In this document: positions 9,392 through 18,556 of the stretch, one piece after another
How positions within the stretch are numbered: position 1 is the stretch's first letter
Layout of the letters: the number at the start of each line of letters is the position of its first letter
Source: Alphaproteobacteria bacterium
GTDB lineage: Bacteria > Pseudomonadota > Alphaproteobacteria > JAAEOK01
Length of the DNA: 64,000 bases
Direction: 5' to 3'
NCBI GenBank assembly: GCA_024244705.1
Contig: JAAEOK010000001.1
Span: 96,587 to 160,586, forward strand
The notes under the pieces: generated by a model
What the model was told of the DNA's origin: nothing
Databases searched by the model: none
The model's input: the letters and a program-made list of their open reading frames with translations, nothing else
Program-made: the position numbers and the translations under genes

Positions 9392-10405
9392 TTATTCATC
9401 CGGCGCAGTCCCTTGGTGCGCGGGCGGTGGCTGTCGGCCGAGCAAGATCATGGTTCCGATCCCGCCTTCAAGACAGATCAGGGCGATCAAGGAAAGGCGA
9501 ATGGATATCGCGAGAACGATCGCCTCCGTTTCCGGCAGGCCAAACAGCATCAGGGCGCCGGCCCAAATCAAATCCCCCGTCCCCAGAGAAAGCGGTGCGT
9601 GAACCGGCAGCATCGACGCGACTAGAACGATCAAAGAGATCAGTAGGCAGTCGAGCGCGGCTAGCGGCACCTCGAAGGCAAATTGCAGTATCGTCGGAAC
9701 GGCGATCGCAATTCCCCACAAGAGCATGGAAAGAATGCCGCAGGCTGCGATCCTCCGCGTGTTGTTGATCCGGTGGACGCCGTCCCGGAATGCGCGTGCG
9801 CGTTGGGCCAGCCACGATGTGTTGTCGTGGCCGAACGGCCCAAGGGCAGTCAGGCCATAAGCGAAGACCAGCCCGAGTCCCGCGAGAACGGCGGCGATCG
9901 CGAGAATTACGGGCGTTTCCTCCATTCCGACCTCGCGCAACATTTCCTGCCCGGCGATCAAGAGGACGGCGCCGAACCAGGCAAGTATGGCGAGAAGGTC
10001 AAACACGCGAACGACGATCCACGTCGGCGCGGCCTCGGCGATGCTCCCGGCGAAGCCATATTTCTTCAGCATGACCAAGGCCGCGACCTCGCCGATCTTG
10101 AACGGCAGCACCATGTTTACCAGGCGCCACTGGGCGAACACCCCGTAAAGCCGTATCAGGTTACCGCGAGATTCGAATAACACGGCAAATCGCAACGCTC
10201 GAACCAGGGTGGCGGAGAGGCTGAATGAGATGCCCAGGGCAAGGACCGCCCAGTCCACGCGCGCCCAGGCATTGCGGAAATCGGCGAGCGTAATTTGGCT
10301 GAGCAACCAGACCAGGATCGCAACGCCGACGACAAGTAACACCGCCGCGCGGCGCCATTTGCGCGCCGGCGCCCCGCCGGTATCGGATTCGTTTTGGCTA
10401 TTCAT
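9392..10405 (-). CDS. Flippase-like / LPG synthase transmembrane-domain protein
   Basis: 337 residues, with about eight hydrophobic segments spaced through the whole length (for example AVLLVVGVAILVWLLSQI and ALDCLLISLIVLVASML). The pattern, with LPFKIGEVAALVMLKK in the middle, fits the UPF0104/AglD-like family (lysylphosphatidylglycerol synthase TM region) often found beside glycosyltransferases. The function is probably in lipid-linked glycan handling, but no catalytic residues can be assigned. Confidence 0.75.
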   Translation of the reverse strand: MNSQNESDTGGAPARKWRRAAVLLVVGVAILVWLLSQITLADFRNAWARVDWAVLALGISFSLSATLVRALRFAVLFESRGNLIRLYGVFAQWRLVNMVLPFKIGEVAALVMLKKYGFAGSIAEAAPTWIVVRVFDLLAILAWFGAVLLIAGQEMLREVGMEETPVILAIAAVLAGLGLVFAYGLTALGPFGHDNTSWLAQRARAFRDGVHRINNTRRIAACGILSMLLWGIAIAVPTILQFAFEVPLAALDCLLISLIVLVASMLPVHAPLSLGTGDLIWAGALMLFGLPETEAIVLAISIRLSLIALICLEGGIGTMILLGRQPPPAHQGTAPDE

Positions 10406-10469
10406 CTATCGTCGCGGCCATCTCAAGGTGCCAACAGACGAGCCTTGGCGCCGGTTTGCCGGCGGTCGG

Positions 10470-11480
10470 TCATGGACCGCGTTCGGGGTCGGCATCGTCC
10501 TCGGTTCCGCGATCGGGAAGTTCAACTCGTTCGGCGCTCATGACTTCGCGGTCCTGATCCGAAACAAGCAGTCTCCGAAGGTTGACAATCATTTGAGCAA
10601 GCAGCCCAAAGAATAGGGTCTGGACGCCGAACAGGAAGGACCCCAGAACCAAATTGACATGCTCGATGGGCCGGTTCAGGCCGCCGGCCAGCCAAATGAC
10701 GAACTCGACAGCGAAGACGATCGCCGCGATCGCGAGGAAGAACGCGCCGATCGGTGCGAAAACCTGCATCGGTCGGACGCTGGCCAGCATGGTCAGGATT
10801 TGGAGGCCGACCACGAACGGATAGCGGAGCGAAACGAATGAGGTTCCGGCGGCGCGCCGGTGAAAGGTGACCGGCGCCTGGGCAAACCGCATGCCTCGGT
10901 GGTAGGCGTCGAGCAGCAGCTGCTGAGTGTAGTTGTAGTCGCCGGGAAGGGAGAAATTTCTCAGGTAGGCGGAGTTGACCGCGAAGATTCCGGGTTGGCT
11001 GTCTTCGACCGGCCACCCGGTCAGCGTTCGCATGAGCCAGGAAAACGATTTGTTGCCGGCGCGGCGGATCAGCGGCATGCGGTAGGTGATGCCCTCGATC
11101 CGGCTGCCGTAGACGACATCGGCCGAATCTCCGAGGATCGGCGCGATCAGCGCCGGGATGTCGTTGGGGTCGTGCTGGCCGTCGGCGTCGAGCTTGACGA
11201 CGATATCGGCACCCCGGTCCCGGGCGACGGTCAAGGCGGTCCGGACTGCCGCGCCGACCCCGCTTTGCCGCCGGTGCGAGACGACTTCGTCGGCGCCGGC
11301 GGCTTCCGCGGCGGCGCGGGTGTCGTCGATCGAGCCGTCGTCGACCACGACAATCGCGAGGGTGAGATTGTCAGCGGTCAATTTTTCGCCGACCGCGCGC
11401 ACCGATCGAATCATCGGGCCAACGGTGTCGGCCTCGTTGAAGGCCGGCATCACGACAATCAGCCTTTTGCCCATTTTCAC
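10470..11480 (-). CDS. Family 2 glycosyltransferase with C-terminal membrane segments
   Basis: 336 residues. The GT2 core shows VVMPAFNEADTVGPMI, VVDDGSIDDT and the DXD-like KLDADGQHDP, then two membrane helices at the C-terminus (VEFVIWLAG and LFGVQTLFFGLLAQM). The build is that of dolichol/undecaprenyl-phosphate sugar transferases. GTG at 11480 has a purine-rich Shine-Dalgarno (AAGGGGA) 5 nt upstream; ATG at 11474 is an alternative. It is the first gene of the leftward glycan operon. Confidence 0.88.
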   Translation of the reverse strand: MKMGKRLIVVMPAFNEADTVGPMIRSVRAVGEKLTADNLTLAIVVVDDGSIDDTRAAAEAAGADEVVSHRRQSGVGAAVRTALTVARDRGADIVVKLDADGQHDPNDIPALIAPILGDSADVVYGSRIEGITYRMPLIRRAGNKSFSWLMRTLTGWPVEDSQPGIFAVNSAYLRNFSLPGDYNYTQQLLLDAYHRGMRFAQAPVTFHRRAAGTSFVSLRYPFVVGLQILTMLASVRPMQVFAPIGAFFLAIAAIVFAVEFVIWLAGGLNRPIEHVNLVLGSFLFGVQTLFFGLLAQMIVNLRRLLVSDQDREVMSAERVELPDRGTEDDADPERGP

Positions 11481-11684
11481 CAGCGTCCCCTTGAAGGTTG
11501 CGCTCTAGCCGGTCGATTTAGCAGATCACAGCCGATATGGTAAGCGTTGCCCCCTCGTCTTTGTCGTATCGGATGGGTTGCCGCGATGTCTTGTGGGCTC
11601 GATCGCGATGCGGCCAAAAGTGTCTGACAACATAAGCTAACTGTAATAGCATCGCCGGCTCGCCAGTCGAATTGGGTAGGCCAA

Positions 11685-13844
11685 GTGGGCGCGAAATTGG
11701 GAGACCAGGAGCGGGATTCGGCAGGTCTCGCGATTGGCGACGATCGCCATCCGGAAGACCAATACGCCGATTGGGTCGCGCGCTTCGGTGCGACGGTCTC
11801 TACTCTGGTCGATACGATCGGCCCCTTGCTCATCGCTGCCAGCCTATTGGTGCTGTCGTTCTCCATCGCTTTTCTGATCGGCGTCTATTTCGGCATGTTC
11901 ACGCCGGCAGTGACGCTCGTCGTGGCTTTGCCATTAGCTGCCGCGGGTCTGTTTTTTTTGCGACATCGCATCGTCCCGAGACCGATCGGGGCCTTCAAAA
12001 CGTTGCTGATCTTGCTCGTGCTCCTGGCGGCCGGGCTCTGGCTGCGTTATCCGACCAGTGCTCACATCCACGGCGGTCAGGATCAAGGCAGCTACTATAA
12101 TGTCGCCATCTGGGCCGCTGAGCACGGCACGCTCGCGCGCACCGACCGAATCCTGGCCGACGCCGCACAGCAGAAGGCGCCTTATCTACCCGCCCTGATT
12201 CTCAATCCCAATCCCAATCGGGATTTCTACGAGGGCGACTACGAAGGCGAGCGTTATATCGGCGGGTTCATGATCCTCGACCAGGAGACGGGTCGAATTC
12301 ATCCCCAATTCTACCCGCTAACCCCGCTTTGGATGGGGAGCTTCATTTGGCTTCTCGGCAAGGCCAATGCCTCGGACATAATGCCCGTATTTGGGATTCT
12401 GGCGGTACTGGCGGCGGCGTTGCTGACCTGGTCTTTGCGTCAGAGTCCGCTCGCTGCCGCAATCACATTCCTGGTCATGCTTTTCGGCGCTTTGGAGATC
12501 TTCTTCTCCCACTTCCCGGTTTCCGAAATTCTGAGCCAATGCCTGATTCTGTCTGGCCTGTACTTCGTCGCCAGGGGTTTGGAAGAGGAGGATAACCGGC
12601 TTGGCGCCCTTGGCGGCCTCAATTTCGCGGTTGCCGCGTTCAATCACGTGACGATGATTTTCTATCTCGTCCCTTGGGCGCTCTTCATTGCCTTGATTTA
12701 CCTCCGGCGAAGCGACCTCCGGACCCGAAAGCCGGCGCTCGTCGCCTACTATATTTTTCTGGTGGGCATGGGCTTGCATTTGATACCCGCCCGCATCTCT
12801 CACGGCGCCTACGTATTCTTCAATCTCCGCAGCTCGTTCCCGCCGCTGGACTATGTCGGCATCGACGGAACCTTCGTCCTTCTTGCGTTGGCGGTGGCCG
12901 CGGCGGCGGCGGTTCCCTGGATCATGCGCCATCCTCTCTGGCGGCGGATCGCAAGCGACCGCGCGGTCACTTGGATGTGTCTCGGCCTGGCCGGGGCCGT
13001 GGTCGTGATGGCATCCCTCAGATACGGCTTGTGGCGCGCCGGCCTCTTCGAGACGAGTAATATCCGGTACACGTTCATCGACTCGATGACCTCGTTCATC
13101 ACGCCGGCCGGCTGGCTGTTCATGGCCCTCGGCCTCTACGGAAGCCTGCGGCGGCCGCGCGACGCCGTCATCTTGCCGGCGTTGACCCTCTGCATATTCG
13201 GTCTGCTAATCTTGGTGATCAGTTTCTCGACAAAGTACCAGTGGTACTACACCCGCTATTACGTCAAAGAAATCTACCCGCTCGCGGTCATCTTCATCGC
13301 CATCGGTATCGCGGCGGTCTACGCCTGGAAGGGCCGTATCGGACAGGTCGTGGGCGGCGTGGCGGCCATCGCCTTCATCCTGTGGTCGGCCTATCCGACG
13401 GTCTACCGCTTCAAGGAGCCGTTTATCGGCGGCGCCTATGAACAGATGGTATCGCTCGACCACGCGCTCGAACCGGGCAGCATCGTCCTCTACCTCCAGG
13501 GACAAATTGGGCGGGACTTGGGCGCCGACTACAACCGCATTGCGCCGGCTTTGACCTATGGATTCGGGCACGATGTCATCGACCTTCGGCCTTATCAGCG
13601 CGCGGCCAAGAACGCCGGCCAAATCGGGCAGGCGGTCACATCGCTCAACACCCGGTTTGCAACTTATGGGCGGCCCATCTACCTCCTCTTTGTCGGCAAT
13701 AAGCCCTTGCGGAAAGCGCTTCTCAGCCCCGGCGCCGAGCTGGTCGGCAACCAGGTGCATCGCTTCAGCCATCCCGAACTCGCTTATGGAATTCCGAAAA
13801 AGAACTGGAATTTCCAAATGCCGATGTACCTGTATCGGCTCTAG
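11685..13844 (+). CDS. Polytopic glycosyltransferase-like membrane protein (GT-C type)
   Basis: 719 residues from a GTG. About twelve membrane segments are predicted. A lumenal loop after the second to third helix carries HGGQDQGSYYNVAIWAAEHG (a DQGSYY/YDEGxY-type acidic motif) that matches GT-C transferases using lipid-phosphate sugars (PMT/ArnT style). A long C-terminal soluble domain follows from about residue 585. The start is uncertain because the frame has few early Met codons. It is the first gene of the rightward glycan operon, divergent from the GT2 at 11480. Confidence 0.75.
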   Translation: MGAKLGDQERDSAGLAIGDDRHPEDQYADWVARFGATVSTLVDTIGPLLIAASLLVLSFSIAFLIGVYFGMFTPAVTLVVALPLAAAGLFFLRHRIVPRPIGAFKTLLILLVLLAAGLWLRYPTSAHIHGGQDQGSYYNVAIWAAEHGTLARTDRILADAAQQKAPYLPALILNPNPNRDFYEGDYEGERYIGGFMILDQETGRIHPQFYPLTPLWMGSFIWLLGKANASDIMPVFGILAVLAAALLTWSLRQSPLAAAITFLVMLFGALEIFFSHFPVSEILSQCLILSGLYFVARGLEEEDNRLGALGGLNFAVAAFNHVTMIFYLVPWALFIALIYLRRSDLRTRKPALVAYYIFLVGMGLHLIPARISHGAYVFFNLRSSFPPLDYVGIDGTFVLLALAVAAAAAVPWIMRHPLWRRIASDRAVTWMCLGLAGAVVVMASLRYGLWRAGLFETSNIRYTFIDSMTSFITPAGWLFMALGLYGSLRRPRDAVILPALTLCIFGLLILVISFSTKYQWYYTRYYVKEIYPLAVIFIAIGIAAVYAWKGRIGQVVGGVAAIAFILWSAYPTVYRFKEPFIGGAYEQMVSLDHALEPGSIVLYLQGQIGRDLGADYNRIAPALTYGFGHDVIDLRPYQRAAKNAGQIGQAVTSLNTRFATYGRPIYLLFVGNKPLRKALLSPGAELVGNQVHRFSHPELAYGIPKKNWNFQMPMYLYRL

Positions 13845-13916
13845 CGGAAACTCCCGGGCCCGGTCGCGTATGAGATACCGTATAGTCGATTAATGACGAT
13901 GCGAGAGGTTTCTGCC

Positions 13917-14930
13917 ATGCAGTCACCGGGTTCAACGGACGGCCTGTCGAACGAAATGGCGGTCAGCGTCATCGTGCCGATCCACGATGAGGAAAAGTCG
14001 GTCGACCGCGTGGTAACGGAAACTGTCGATACGTTGGCGCCGGCCGGGATCGATTTCGAGATCATCGTGGTCGACGACGGCAGCGCGGACGGCTCCTGGG
14101 CGCGCATCAAAGCCTTGTCGAAAAATGAGAGCCACGTCCGCGGCTTTCGATTGCGCCGCGAATTCGGCAAGGCCGCGGCGCTCTCGCTGGGGGTCCAGAA
14201 GGCCCGCGGTTCGGTCATCGTCACCATGGACGGCGACCTTCAGGACGACCCGGCGGAGATCCCCAAGTTTCTCGTCCAGCTCGCCGGCGGCGCCGATCTC
14301 GTTTCGGGGTGGAAAAAGGACCGCCGCGATCCGCTATCGAAAACACTGCCGTCCCGGCTCTTCAATTGGGCCACCCGACGCCTCGGCGGAGTCGCCATCC
14401 ATGACATCAATTGCGGCTTCAAGGCGGCCCGGGAAGAGGTCTATCGCAACATACCGATCTATGGCGAGCTGCATCGTTACATACCGGTACTGGCACACCA
14501 TCTCGGCTATCGGGTCGAAGAGATTCCGGTCCGCCACCGGCCACGCGAGCATGGTGTTTCGAAGTATGGTTGGGAGCGATATCCGAGAGGCGCGCTCGAC
14601 CTCCTGACCGTGTTGGCGTTGACCAGATACGGCAACCGCCCCGGCCATCTCTTCGGCGGGCTCGGGATTGTGTGCGGCGGTGCCGGTCTGTTGATTCTTG
14701 CTTATCTCGCGATAGCCTCACTGACCGTGCCCGATCCGATCGGCGGGTGGCCGCTGCTGTGGCTCGCGATCATACTGATGGTCGTCTCGATTCAGCTTAT
14801 CGCCGTCGGGTTGGTCGCGGAGTTGGTGGTCAACCGAACGGGTGGCTATCCGTCCCTCCCGTTGGTCGCCGAGGCGACCGATGGTCCCGACACCGCGGCG
14901 CCGGCGCGGTTGCACCAGCGCCTTGCCTAG
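13917..14930 (+). CDS. Undecaprenyl-phosphate-sugar transferase-like GT2
   Basis: 337 residues. GT2 motifs are VIVPIHDEEKSVDRV, VDDGSADGS and MDGDLQDDPAEIP, with NCGFKAAREEV and LHRYIPVLAHHLGYR, then two C-terminal helices. This is the GtrB/ArnC/DPM1-like family, which makes lipid-phosphate sugars. The ATG at 13917 has a Shine-Dalgarno (GAGAGG) 8 nt upstream; ATG codons at 13893 and 13899 are alternatives. It probably supplies the lipid-linked donor for the neighbouring GT-C proteins. Confidence 0.88.
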   Translation: MQSPGSTDGLSNEMAVSVIVPIHDEEKSVDRVVTETVDTLAPAGIDFEIIVVDDGSADGSWARIKALSKNESHVRGFRLRREFGKAAALSLGVQKARGSVIVTMDGDLQDDPAEIPKFLVQLAGGADLVSGWKKDRRDPLSKTLPSRLFNWATRRLGGVAIHDINCGFKAAREEVYRNIPIYGELHRYIPVLAHHLGYRVEEIPVRHRPREHGVSKYGWERYPRGALDLLTVLALTRYGNRPGHLFGGLGIVCGGAGLLILAYLAIASLTVPDPIGGWPLLWLAIILMVVSIQLIAVGLVAELVVNRTGGYPSLPLVAEATDGPDTAAPARLHQRLA

Positions 14931-14992
14931 ATGGACGAAACATGGTTCCAAGGGCGGCGCGGCCGAGCCGCGACGCGGGTGTGGGAGAAAGC

Positions 14993-16729
14993 ATGGCGGA
15001 CCAAGTGGAATCGCGGGACCAATCCGATGAAAGGTCGGCCACAACTGCGTCCGTCGACGCGCTCTATGGCCTTACGCCCTGGGAGCGATGGCTGCTATCG
15101 GTGCCGAGGTATCTCCTCCGCGTGCCGCCGATATTCTTGGTTCTCGTTGTTGCTGCGGCGCTCGCTGCGCTCGGCCTGACCAATCATCTGTTCTGGGAGG
15201 AAGAGGCGAACACCACCCTGTTCGCCCGCAACCTCCTGAATTTCGGCGAGCTCACGGCCTGGGATGGAATCAACCTGATCGGTTATCAGGGCGGGCTCGA
15301 GCTGAACGATTCGCTGGTCAATACCCTCATCCCGCCGTTGCAATACTATCTCGCCGCCGCCGGTATGGCCCTGTTCGGCGAAACCACCCTCGGCGGCCGT
15401 ATTCTATTCGTGGCCGCCGGTGTCGCCGCTTTGTGGCTGGTCTATCTGTGGACCCGGCGCCACTTCGGATCGCGCCTGCCGTCCTATCTGCCGGCCCTCC
15501 TTCTTGCCCTCAGCCCGGCCTACCTCCTCTATATCCGTCAGGCCCGCTACTACCCGCTCGGCGTTCTGTTCAGCGTCGCGCTCCTGCTGGCATGGTCGAG
15601 CCTGGATGGTCAGCGGCGCGGGTTCGTCGCCTATACGGCGCTTGCCGTCGCCGCCACCGCGGGCCTGATCTTCAGCAATTACCTGAATGCCGCCGCGCTG
15701 CTCGGCGTCCTGCCGGTGTTCCTGATCCTGGCCCGCTATCGAACGCGGCGCCATCTTCAGTTCCTCGGCAGCGTTTACGCCACCGCCGCGCTCTGCGGTG
15801 TCTATGTGCTGTTGGCGCGCAACCCGTTTGCCGTCGAGGTCGCCGCTATCGACCCGACCCCCGCCTTGGAGCGCTTGGCCACGTTGCTGTGGTGGAACCT
15901 CTCCGGCCTCGGGGTATTCGAGTTCATGGCGGTTCTGACGATCCCGCTATTGGTGCTGCCGCTCCTGTTCAAGAAATTGTCCGCCGACCGCCCTTTGGCG
16001 GCGGATGGCGCCGTCGTCTTGTTGGCCATGTTGGTGGCCGTGATCATCACGACGCTGTTTTCGCCGCAGAACATTGCCATCACGAAGATGGCCGATATGC
16101 GTTTTCTGGTCCCGATGATGGTGCTCGGCGCGGCGGTGACCGCCATCGGGCTGACGTTTCTTTGGCACGTGCTGCGCCCGCTGGCGCTGGTCGTCGGGGC
16201 GCTCGTCGTTTTCTCCAATATCCTCCATGGCGTGCCCCTCGCCGCCCGCCCGCTGTCGTGCACGCTTTGCGCCTATGTCGACGAGACGCTCCACGACTAC
16301 AAGACGGGAACCGAGGCCCTGATCGACTATTTGCGGTCGGTTCCGGCCGGCACGCCGGTGCTGATCCGGCCCGACTATATGACCTACCCGGCGATGTTCT
16401 ATCTGCCAGAGCTGCACTATTGCTGGCAGCTATCGGCCGACAAGGCCGGTACTATTGTGGGCGGCGTCGACTTGCCCGACTACGTCGTTAACGGCGGACA
16501 ATGTATCGGGAGATTCTTCATCGGCGGCGCCGATCGTCGAAAGATCAATCGCGGATCGGTCATCGAGATCGGCGGCACGCGTTACGAATTCGAGGGCGCG
16601 ATCCCAACATTTTGGCACGACGGCTCGCGACCGGAGATTCCCTGGCACAGCTTCGGCCCGGTGCCCGAGCGGCTCAACCGGGAACGCGGGTTCCTCGTCT
16701 TCAAGCCGGTCGTCGGCGATGATGGCTGA
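14993..16729 (+). CDS. GT39-like (PMT/ArnT-type) glycosyltransferase
   Basis: 578 residues from the ATG at 14993, chosen for its Shine-Dalgarno (GGGAGAAA) and because the frame upstream overlaps the previous gene in a shadow reading. Multiple membrane helices are present; the first lumenal loop has FWEEEANTTLFARNLL (acidic EE, the conserved position in GT-C enzymes), then YLLYIRQARYYPLGVLF (the second-loop motif). The C-terminal 150 residues are periplasmic and contain several Cys (SCTLCAYVDE). Likely transfers a sugar from a lipid phosphate donor in the periplasm. Confidence 0.8.
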   Translation: MADQVESRDQSDERSATTASVDALYGLTPWERWLLSVPRYLLRVPPIFLVLVVAAALAALGLTNHLFWEEEANTTLFARNLLNFGELTAWDGINLIGYQGGLELNDSLVNTLIPPLQYYLAAAGMALFGETTLGGRILFVAAGVAALWLVYLWTRRHFGSRLPSYLPALLLALSPAYLLYIRQARYYPLGVLFSVALLLAWSSLDGQRRGFVAYTALAVAATAGLIFSNYLNAAALLGVLPVFLILARYRTRRHLQFLGSVYATAALCGVYVLLARNPFAVEVAAIDPTPALERLATLLWWNLSGLGVFEFMAVLTIPLLVLPLLFKKLSADRPLAADGAVVLLAMLVAVIITTLFSPQNIAITKMADMRFLVPMMVLGAAVTAIGLTFLWHVLRPLALVVGALVVFSNILHGVPLAARPLSCTLCAYVDETLHDYKTGTEALIDYLRSVPAGTPVLIRPDYMTYPAMFYLPELHYCWQLSADKAGTIVGGVDLPDYVVNGGQCIGRFFIGGADRRKINRGSVIEIGGTRYEFEGAIPTFWHDGSRPEIPWHSFGPVPERLNRERGFLVFKPVVGDDG

Positions 16730-16761
16730 GATATCGACCGGACGGGAATTCGATACCTGAT

Positions 16762-18273
16762 ATGTCCGCGGCGCCGATCACATATCGGGTGATCCTTCTC
16801 TTTGCCGCGGTTGGCTACATTCTGCTCGCCATTCTCGCCTCCGGCTTGGGCGTCTACCACGAATATTTTCGCGCCCTCGGGATCGAGTCCCACCCCATCA
16901 TTTTCGTCGACATGAGCCTGTTTTCGGACGTCGAATGCATCCGCCTTGGCAACGACATCCTGTTCGACCATCCGTGCGATCCGCTGGGGCGGCTTTTCAA
17001 CCAGTCGCCGCTGTGGCTGGCGTTGTCGGTGCTGCCGGTTACCGGTGCGCTCAACTTGTACGCTGGTGCCGTGCTTGGCCTGACCTTTCTCGGCGTGATG
17101 TGCTGGATGCTGCGGCCGCGGAATCCCGGTCAGACGGTATTCTGTGCTGCCGCCCTCTTGTCCTCGTCGGTCATGTTCGCCGTCGAACGGGCCAACCGCG
17201 ACCTCATCGTAATCCTTCTCGTCGTCGCCGCGACGGCGCTGCTCGGCCACGGGCGATGGCGGCGTATCATTGGCTACGCCATTCTCATTCTCGCTGGCCT
17301 GCTCAAGTTCTATCCGTTCGCGGCGCTGGTCGTCACCGTCGAAGAAAAGTGGCGCGGGTTCCTAGTCGTCATGGTGAGCTCGATCGTTGCACTGGCCGTC
17401 TTCGTGTTCGTTTCATTCGACGACCTCGCCATCGTCCTCGGCAATATTCCCCAGCCCATGAGTCGCGACGCGTTCGCCGGCAACGAGATCGTGAACTGGA
17501 TCGTCTCCATGTCCGACCACTACCTGCGCGCGGCGTGGCGCGCCGATGCCCCCGCACTGCAAGGCGTCAGGTGGGGTATGGTCGCGTTGTCCGCCACGGC
17601 CTCGCTGGTCATCTGGCACCGGTTCGACGCCGCCGGAATACGATTGACCGGATCGGCCGCCGACCGCCGCCTTTTTCTCGCCGGCGCCGCGATGATCGCG
17701 TTTTGTTTCTTGGTTTCGCAAAACATCTCCTACCGCTGCGCGCTATTGCTGCTGGTGATCCCGCTCCTGTTGACGACGGCGGCCGAGAAGGGCGGCGACG
17801 TGAAAACGCGCCGTTTGGTGTGGCTGCTGTCGGCCGGCATCCTGCTTGTCCTGTGGGTGAACGCGTTCCATTTCCGCGTCGATCCGTTTTTCGACCGCGA
17901 TCGCAATCCGCTGCCTTGGCACGCGGTCTGGCTCATCGACGAAATCAATTGCTGGGCGATAATCACGGTGCTGCTGGCGCTGGTCTGGCAGCAGGCGGCG
18001 GCGTCTCCGCTCCTCGCCTTGCTTGCCGGGACCCGGGCCGCACAGGCGTTCCGACGGGTCGGCGACTTGGCTGCCGGCCGGCCGCTCGCGGTGCCGCTGG
18101 CTAGCTTTTTGGTGGTGGCCGGAGCGGTGTTCGGTTTCCAGACTTTGACCGCAGGCGCGCGAACCGGCTCGGCAATCACCGGACCGGGAAATTCTGTCTC
18201 TATATCAAGCGTCTACACGACGTCGATGGCGCCGCCCTCGAATCGCTTCTCGACCGGTCGGTGGCATTCATGA
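16762..18273 (+). CDS. GT87-like (DUF2029) membrane glycosyltransferase
   Basis: 503 residues with about ten hydrophobic helices. The AVERANRDLIVILLVV and GLLKFYPFAALVVTVEEK segments (N-R-D near a helix end, and K-x-YP in the next) match the family of polyprenyl-phosphate-mannose/arabinose transferases (GT87, DUF2029). It follows the GT39-like gene after 32 nt and closes the rightward glycan operon. The last 30 residues are polar. Confidence 0.75.
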   Translation: MSAAPITYRVILLFAAVGYILLAILASGLGVYHEYFRALGIESHPIIFVDMSLFSDVECIRLGNDILFDHPCDPLGRLFNQSPLWLALSVLPVTGALNLYAGAVLGLTFLGVMCWMLRPRNPGQTVFCAAALLSSSVMFAVERANRDLIVILLVVAATALLGHGRWRRIIGYAILILAGLLKFYPFAALVVTVEEKWRGFLVVMVSSIVALAVFVFVSFDDLAIVLGNIPQPMSRDAFAGNEIVNWIVSMSDHYLRAAWRADAPALQGVRWGMVALSATASLVIWHRFDAAGIRLTGSAADRRLFLAGAAMIAFCFLVSQNISYRCALLLLVIPLLLTTAAEKGGDVKTRRLVWLLSAGILLVLWVNAFHFRVDPFFDRDRNPLPWHAVWLIDEINCWAIITVLLALVWQQAAASPLLALLAGTRAAQAFRRVGDLAAGRPLAVPLASFLVVAGAVFGFQTLTAGARTGSAITGPGNSVSISSVYTTSMAPPSNRFSTGRWHS

Positions 18274-18301
18274 AACGAAAATACGGCGTTGGAGTTGGCT
18301 C

Positions 18302-18448
18302 TTAACCCTGCTTCCACGCGGCGCGCGCGCGGCATTTGGCGCAGATGCGCTCGCCGGCCCATTCGCTCTCGAAATTCTCCGCGCACAACAGGCAGCGGCG
18401 GATCTTTTCTTGCCCCGTGGGGGCGGTTTTTTCAGCACTTTGCGACAT
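18302..18448 (-). CDS. 48-residue zinc-ribbon protein
   Basis: Read directly from the minus strand: a short frame with ATG at 18448 and TAA at 18302-18304. It contains CLLC and CAKC (Cys at 19, 22, 36 and 39) with FESEWAGERI between them, a compact C-X2-C-X13-C-X2-C zinc ribbon. The N-terminus is polar and the C-terminus Arg-rich. Small proteins of this type are common and usually uncharacterised in alphaproteobacteria. It lies between the GT87-like gene and the cyclase gene. Confidence 0.7.
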   Translation of the reverse strand: MSQSAEKTAPTGQEKIRRCLLCAENFESEWAGERICAKCRARAAWKQG

Positions 18449-18556
18449 ATCGAACATATAGGCAGCAATCCTGACATATCAATGCGCGGACTGTCGCTGG
18501 ATGCGGAATCGGTGCCCGAAGCGGCGAATCCGGGACCGCCGGCGCGAGTCCTGCCA

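Noticed and set aside
14411..14992. Long N-terminal extension of the GT39-like gene
   Set aside because: It overlaps the GT2 gene in another frame; the ATG at 14993 has a Shine-Dalgarno sequence.
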